From Roseomonas sp. OT10 (GTDB lineage Bacteria > Pseudomonadota > Alphaproteobacteria > Acetobacterales > Acetobacteraceae), in NCBI RefSeq assembly GCF_020991085.1, contig NZ_CP087719.1, positions 5,211,001 through 5,275,000 on the forward strand: DNA of 64,000 nucleotides. The letters are read 5' to 3'. The notes under the pieces were generated by a model. The model ran no database searches. It had not been told where the DNA came from and saw only the letters and a program-made list of their open reading frames with translations. This document shows positions 60,938 through 64,000 of this stretch, in pieces. How positions within the stretch are numbered: the stretch's first letter is position 1; every line of letters starts with the position of its first letter. A program made the position numbers and the translations under genes.

Positions 60938-61348
60938 GGAGGGAGCCTCCTGCCTATCGGTTGGGTCAGAGCGCCTGCCCTGCGGTGGCACCCCAGATAG
61001 GCCTCCCGATGCCCGGATGGCAGCGGAAGTGGATTGCATGCACGCAATCACTATCGTGCAGGAATGGAATTGACTTTGCGGTGACGCCTGCGGGGTCGGC
61101 CGGGTGGCGTGCCGCATCGCCGGGTCCGTCATCCTGGTCGCATCCCGCCCGCCCAGGCCAGGGGAGCGTGGCCGGGCGCCATTCGTGCTCCAGGCGGCCA
61201 GGATATCCCCGGCCGCCCGGGGGAACCGGTCTGGCGGAACAGGCGGCCAGGACATGCCGCCAGCACGGAGCCCCATAGGCCGGCGTCGGTCACCGCGAGC
61301 CGGGCGAGGGGCGGCCCGCCGGAAGGGGGCAGCCCTGGCCGGTGCCGT
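60938..61348. other. Intergenic region upstream of the mhqO-like gene
   Basis: This 411-bp region lies between two minus-strand genes. The only striking signal is the palindrome at 61032-61049. The rest is GC-rich and gave no gene, tRNA or terminator that I can support. Confidence 0.5.
61032..61049. promoter_or_regulatory. Palindrome upstream of the mhqO-like gene, possible MarR-type operator
   Basis: GATTGCATGCACGCAATC is palindromic at 16 of 18 positions (GATTGC-N6-GCAATC arms are perfect). It lies 95 bp upstream of the mhqO-like start in a less GC-rich pocket. In Bacillus this operon is repressed by the MarR-type MhqR; no MarR gene is adjacent here, so the binding protein is open. Confidence 0.5.
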
Positions 61349-61591
61349 TCAGCCGCGCCGGCTGGGCGCGGCGAGGTCCCAGGGGGCGCGGTTGGCCTCG
61401 TGATCGGCCTCGCTCCGGCTGATGCCGATATCGGACAGCATGCGGTCGTCCATCTCGGCGAGGAGGCGGCGGCTTTCGATGGCCTGGAAGACACGGAAGA
61501 CGGCGTGCATCCAGCCCATCGCCCGCTGGCCGCGGCTCGCCGGCGCGCCGGCACCGTAGACGAGGGCGACAGGGGAGGTGTGGGCGGACAT
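61349..61591 (-). CDS. DUF1127 domain protein
   Basis: This 80-residue basic protein has a C-terminal DUF1127 motif, LLAEMDDRMLSDIGISRSEAD. Small proteins of this family in alphaproteobacteria bind RNA or regulators and affect phosphate, carbon or stress responses. The ATG at 61591 has an AAGGAA ribosome site. It is divergent from a LysR gene, a pairing often seen for DUF1127 genes. Confidence 0.9.
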   Translation of the reverse strand: MSAHTSPVALVYGAGAPASRGQRAMGWMHAVFRVFQAIESRRLLAEMDDRMLSDIGISRSEADHEANRAPWDLAAPSRRG

Positions 61592-61705
61592 CGGTTCGTT
61601 CCTTGCGCTTCGCCGGCGGGTCGTTCCGCCGTCGGGTCCTGCATATGGCGGAGCCGGCTTCATGAGGGAAACGAGTTGTTTTGAGCTTGGGCATCAGCCA
61701 AATTG

Positions 61706-62602
61706 ATGACCATGCAAGCCCTTCCCCCGGGTCTCGACCCCGACCTGCTGCGCTCCTTCGTGCTGGTGGCCGAGGGCGGCAGCGTCACCCGCGCGGCGCA
61801 GTCGGTGGGCCGGACGCAATCGGCCGTCTCCATGCAGATGCGCCGGCTGGAGGAGGTGCTGGGCCAGCCGCTGCTTGTCCGCGGGGCGCGCGGGCTGAGC
61901 CCGACGACGCATGGCGAGTGGCTGCTCGACCGGGCCCGGCGGATGCTGGAGATGAACGACGAGATCATCTCGGGCTTCCGCACGCCGGAGCTGGTGGGGC
62001 GGGTGCGGCTGGGTTCGCCGGACGATTACGCGTTGATCTGGCTGCCGGAGATCCTGGCGCGCTTCGCCCAGGCACATCCGGCGGTGGAGATCGAGGTCGT
62101 CTGCCTGCCCAGCACCGCCCTGTTGCACGCCTATGACGAGGGCGAGCTGGACATCACCATCTTCTCCCTGGGCAACGAGCGGCCGGGGACGCAGGCGGAG
62201 CGGTTGTGGCGCGGGCCGCTGCGCTGGATCGGGGCGGTCGAGCACCCGGTCCACCTGCGCCGGCCGCTGCCGGTGGCGCTGTGCAGCGGCCCCTGCCCCT
62301 GGAGCCGGGCGGCGGAGGAGGCGCTGGTCCGCTCCGGCCTGCCCTGGCGGGTCGCCTACAGCTCCGCCTCGCAGACGGGGACACATGCCATCGCGCTGGC
62401 GGGGCTGGCGGTGACGATGGGCCTGTCCGGCAGCCTGCCGCCCGGGCTGCGCGTGCTGGGGGAGGAGGACGGGCTGCCGCGCCTGCCGGACTTCCAGATC
62501 GCGCTGCGGGTGCGGCCCAACGTGCCGCTGGCCGCGCGCCTGGGGCGGCACATCACCGAGGGCTTCCGGGCGGAGATGGAGACCACCGCCGCGGTGGCCT
62601 GA
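61706..62602 (+). CDS. LysR-family transcriptional regulator
   Basis: This regulator has about 298 residues with the helix-turn-helix LDPDLLRSFVLVAEGGSVTRAAQSVGRTQSAVSMQMRRLE (in parts). The effector domain has GLSPTTHGEWLLDRARRML and GRVRLGSPDDYALIWLPEIL, close to the LrhA-type group. TTG 61703, ATG 61706 and ATG 61712 are all possible starts and none has a ribosome site. It is divergent from the DUF1127 gene and may control it. Confidence 0.92.
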   Translation: MTMQALPPGLDPDLLRSFVLVAEGGSVTRAAQSVGRTQSAVSMQMRRLEEVLGQPLLVRGARGLSPTTHGEWLLDRARRMLEMNDEIISGFRTPELVGRVRLGSPDDYALIWLPEILARFAQAHPAVEIEVVCLPSTALLHAYDEGELDITIFSLGNERPGTQAERLWRGPLRWIGAVEHPVHLRRPLPVALCSGPCPWSRAAEEALVRSGLPWRVAYSSASQTGTHAIALAGLAVTMGLSGSLPPGLRVLGEEDGLPRLPDFQIALRVRPNVPLAARLGRHITEGFRAEMETTAAVA

Positions 62603-62723
62603 CGCCGGCGGGGCCGATCACGAGCCGGCGCAGCCCGGCCCGATGCGGCGACGGGCGCTTGAGGTCCGCCTCCCTGGCGTGGGAGGCTCCTGCCCGGGAG
62701 ACATCCGGGAAAGGAACGCGCAC

Positions 62724-63710
62724 ATGATCCTGTTGCGCCGCAAGCTGCTTGTGACCACGGCCCTGGGCCTGGCCGCGCCTGCCATCGTGCGGGCCCAGGG
62801 GGACGGGGCCGCGACCTGGCCTGACCGGCCGCTCCGCCTCATCATCGGCTGGCCCCCCGGCGGCAGCACCGACACGGTGGCGCGGATCTTCCAGCCCCGG
62901 CTGCAGGAGGTGCTGGGCAAGCCGGTGGTGATCGAGAACCGCGGCGGTGCCTCGGGCTCGATCGGCGCCATCGAGGCGGCGCGCGCCGCGCCCGACGGCT
63001 ACACCTGGACGCTGGTCTACGACACGGAGGCGACGAACCAGAGCGTGATGCGTCTGCCGTACAAGACGCTGGAAGCCATGGTCCCGGTCAGCCTGGTCGG
63101 CACGGGGCCGCTGGTGCTGACCGCGCACAAGAGCACGCCGTTCCAGACCTTCGCCCAGCTCGTCGAGGCGGCGAAGAAGGCGCCGGATACGCTGAACTAC
63201 GCCACCTCCGGCGTCGGCGGGCTGGCGCATGTCTCGACCACGCTGCTGTCGAGCCGGGCGGGCATCCGGCTGGTGCACGTGCCCTACAAGGGTGGGGCGC
63301 CGGCCGCCCAGGATGCGGTGGCGGGGCATGTGCCGCTCTACATGGGCAATGTCCTGGCCATCAATCAGTACATGCACAACGGGACGCTGCGGCCGCTGGG
63401 CGTCACCACCAAGACCGCCTCCCGCCACGTTCCCAACACCCGGAGCTTCGCGGAGCAGGGGTTCCAGGATTTCGAGGCGCCGACCTGGTGGGCCTTCCTG
63501 GGCCGGGCGGGGACGCCCGCCCCGATCGTCCAGAAGATGCACGCCGCGCTGGCCAAGGTGCTGGCGGAGGAGGAGGTGAAGCGGAAGATCGAGGAGCAGG
63601 GGGCAGATGTGGTCGCCTCCTCCCCCGAGGAATGCAGCGCGTTCCTGGCCCGGGAGATCGATCGCTGGGGCCAGGTGATCCGGGAGAACGAGATCCGCGC
63701 CGACGGATGA
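62724..63710 (+). CDS. Bug/TctC-family tripartite tricarboxylate receptor
   Basis: This 328-residue exported receptor has an N-terminal LLRRKLLVTTALGLAAPAIVRAQ signal (in parts). The mature protein has ATWPDRPLRLIIGWPPGGSTD, and the ligand loop is HVPYKGGAPAAQDAVAG. The ATG at 62724 has an AAAGGAA ribosome site. It lies 121 bp after the LysR gene in the same direction, so that regulator may respond to the same ligand. No permease is adjacent. Confidence 0.93.
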   Translation: MILLRRKLLVTTALGLAAPAIVRAQGDGAATWPDRPLRLIIGWPPGGSTDTVARIFQPRLQEVLGKPVVIENRGGASGSIGAIEAARAAPDGYTWTLVYDTEATNQSVMRLPYKTLEAMVPVSLVGTGPLVLTAHKSTPFQTFAQLVEAAKKAPDTLNYATSGVGGLAHVSTTLLSSRAGIRLVHVPYKGGAPAAQDAVAGHVPLYMGNVLAINQYMHNGTLRPLGVTTKTASRHVPNTRSFAEQGFQDFEAPTWWAFLGRAGTPAPIVQKMHAALAKVLAEEEVKRKIEEQGADVVASSPEECSAFLAREIDRWGQVIRENEIRADG

Positions 63711-63818
63711 CGTGGCGAGTCGGGGCGGCGGTTCCGGCATCCGGGGCCGCCGTCTCGGCAAGAGGGAGAGTCCCTGTTTCAGCCATGCGTCGAATGCATG
63801 AAGTTCCGTGATTTCCCT

Positions 63819-64000
63819 CTGGACGTGCGGGGCTGAACGCCCCTATATCGGCCTCACCGAAGCGGAGGGCTGGCACTGAGGTGCTGGCCTGGGGAGGCGG
63901 AGGCATCTCCTGGGAAGGCGGGATTGTTCTTGGTGATCGGTTCGCGGCCTTAAGGGTTGCGAGGCCGGGCTGAGGCACCTGCGTTGTTTGGGGGATTGAG
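63819..64000 (+). promoter_or_regulatory. Possible promoter and leader of an rRNA operon beyond the window
   Basis: After the last gene there is a long non-coding stretch that is less GC-rich than its surroundings. A CTGGAC -35-like element (63819-63824) and a CTATAT -10-like element (63843-63848) are 18 bp apart. Further on, ttgttcttggtgat (about 63926-63939) resembles the boxA antitermination signal of rRNA leaders. No frame is open through it. A 16S gene would be expected within a few hundred bases. This is an inference. Confidence 0.4.

Noticed and set aside
1-64000. CRISPR arrays, tRNA genes, prophage or complete insertion sequences
   Set aside because: No regular repeat-spacer array, cloverleaf, integrase, transposase or phage structural gene could be found by eye in the intergenic regions or frames.

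Overview
The window is a very GC-rich bacterial chromosome segment whose gene content points to an alphaproteobacterium of the Acetobacteraceae, probably Roseomonas-like. The evidence is the compact regulatory phosphotransferase cluster (short hprK, rapZ, EIIA, HPr, ptsI), a DUF3126 and a DUF1127 protein, the glnD-mutS-maeB block, and many Bug/TctC-type periplasmic receptors. This placement is inferred from content and synteny, not from an alignment.

Layout. 1-5118: a carboxylate-catabolism block (Bug receptor end, HMG-CoA-lyase-like enzyme, CoA transferase, second Bug receptor, iron-dependent alcohol dehydrogenase). 5702-8641: a divergent MerR regulator and Zn/Cd/Pb efflux ATPase with a readable MerR promoter. 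8993-11340: an EF-hand protein overlapping a lipoprotein with five copies of an unnamed two-cysteine domain. 11486-14539: a tripartite tricarboxylate transporter (TctCBA), followed by an OpgH-like glucosyltransferase and a LysR regulator. 17420-18696: rpsO and truB. 18958-24005: two nucleoside hydrolases with a sugar-type ABC importer that has no local ATPase. 24071-27257: MarR, a TAXI receptor and an anchored Sel1-like protein. 27630-30011: ahpD, ahpC and divergent oxyR. 30181-32245: a frameshifted PLP dehydratase, a DedA protein and YnfA. 32292-36515: the regulatory PTS. 36990-40463: a large KAP-family NTPase. 40573-44753: small metabolic genes, a TetR regulator with two operators, and a single-copy relative of the five-repeat lipoprotein. 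45009-47466: a queuosine operon. 47970-56271: a small hydrophilic protein, glnD, mutS and maeB. 56365-63710: a methyltransferase, more Bug receptors, an mhqOD-like pair, DUF1127 and a LysR. The last 200 bases look like the leader of a ribosomal RNA operon lying beyond the window.

Two things stand out. First, a family of dispersed, multi-hairpin intergenic elements of about 410 bp (five copies plus one short derivative) has conserved stems with compensatory base changes, and one edge of every copy abuts a TGA stop codon. Second, an unnamed periplasmic domain (motif GPDRLG, two cysteines exactly 22 residues apart) occurs five times in one lipoprotein and once in a separate protein 33 kb away. 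Both are good candidates for undescribed biology. Most other genes are recognisable housekeeping, transport or stress functions. No CRISPR array, tRNA, complete insertion sequence or prophage was seen.
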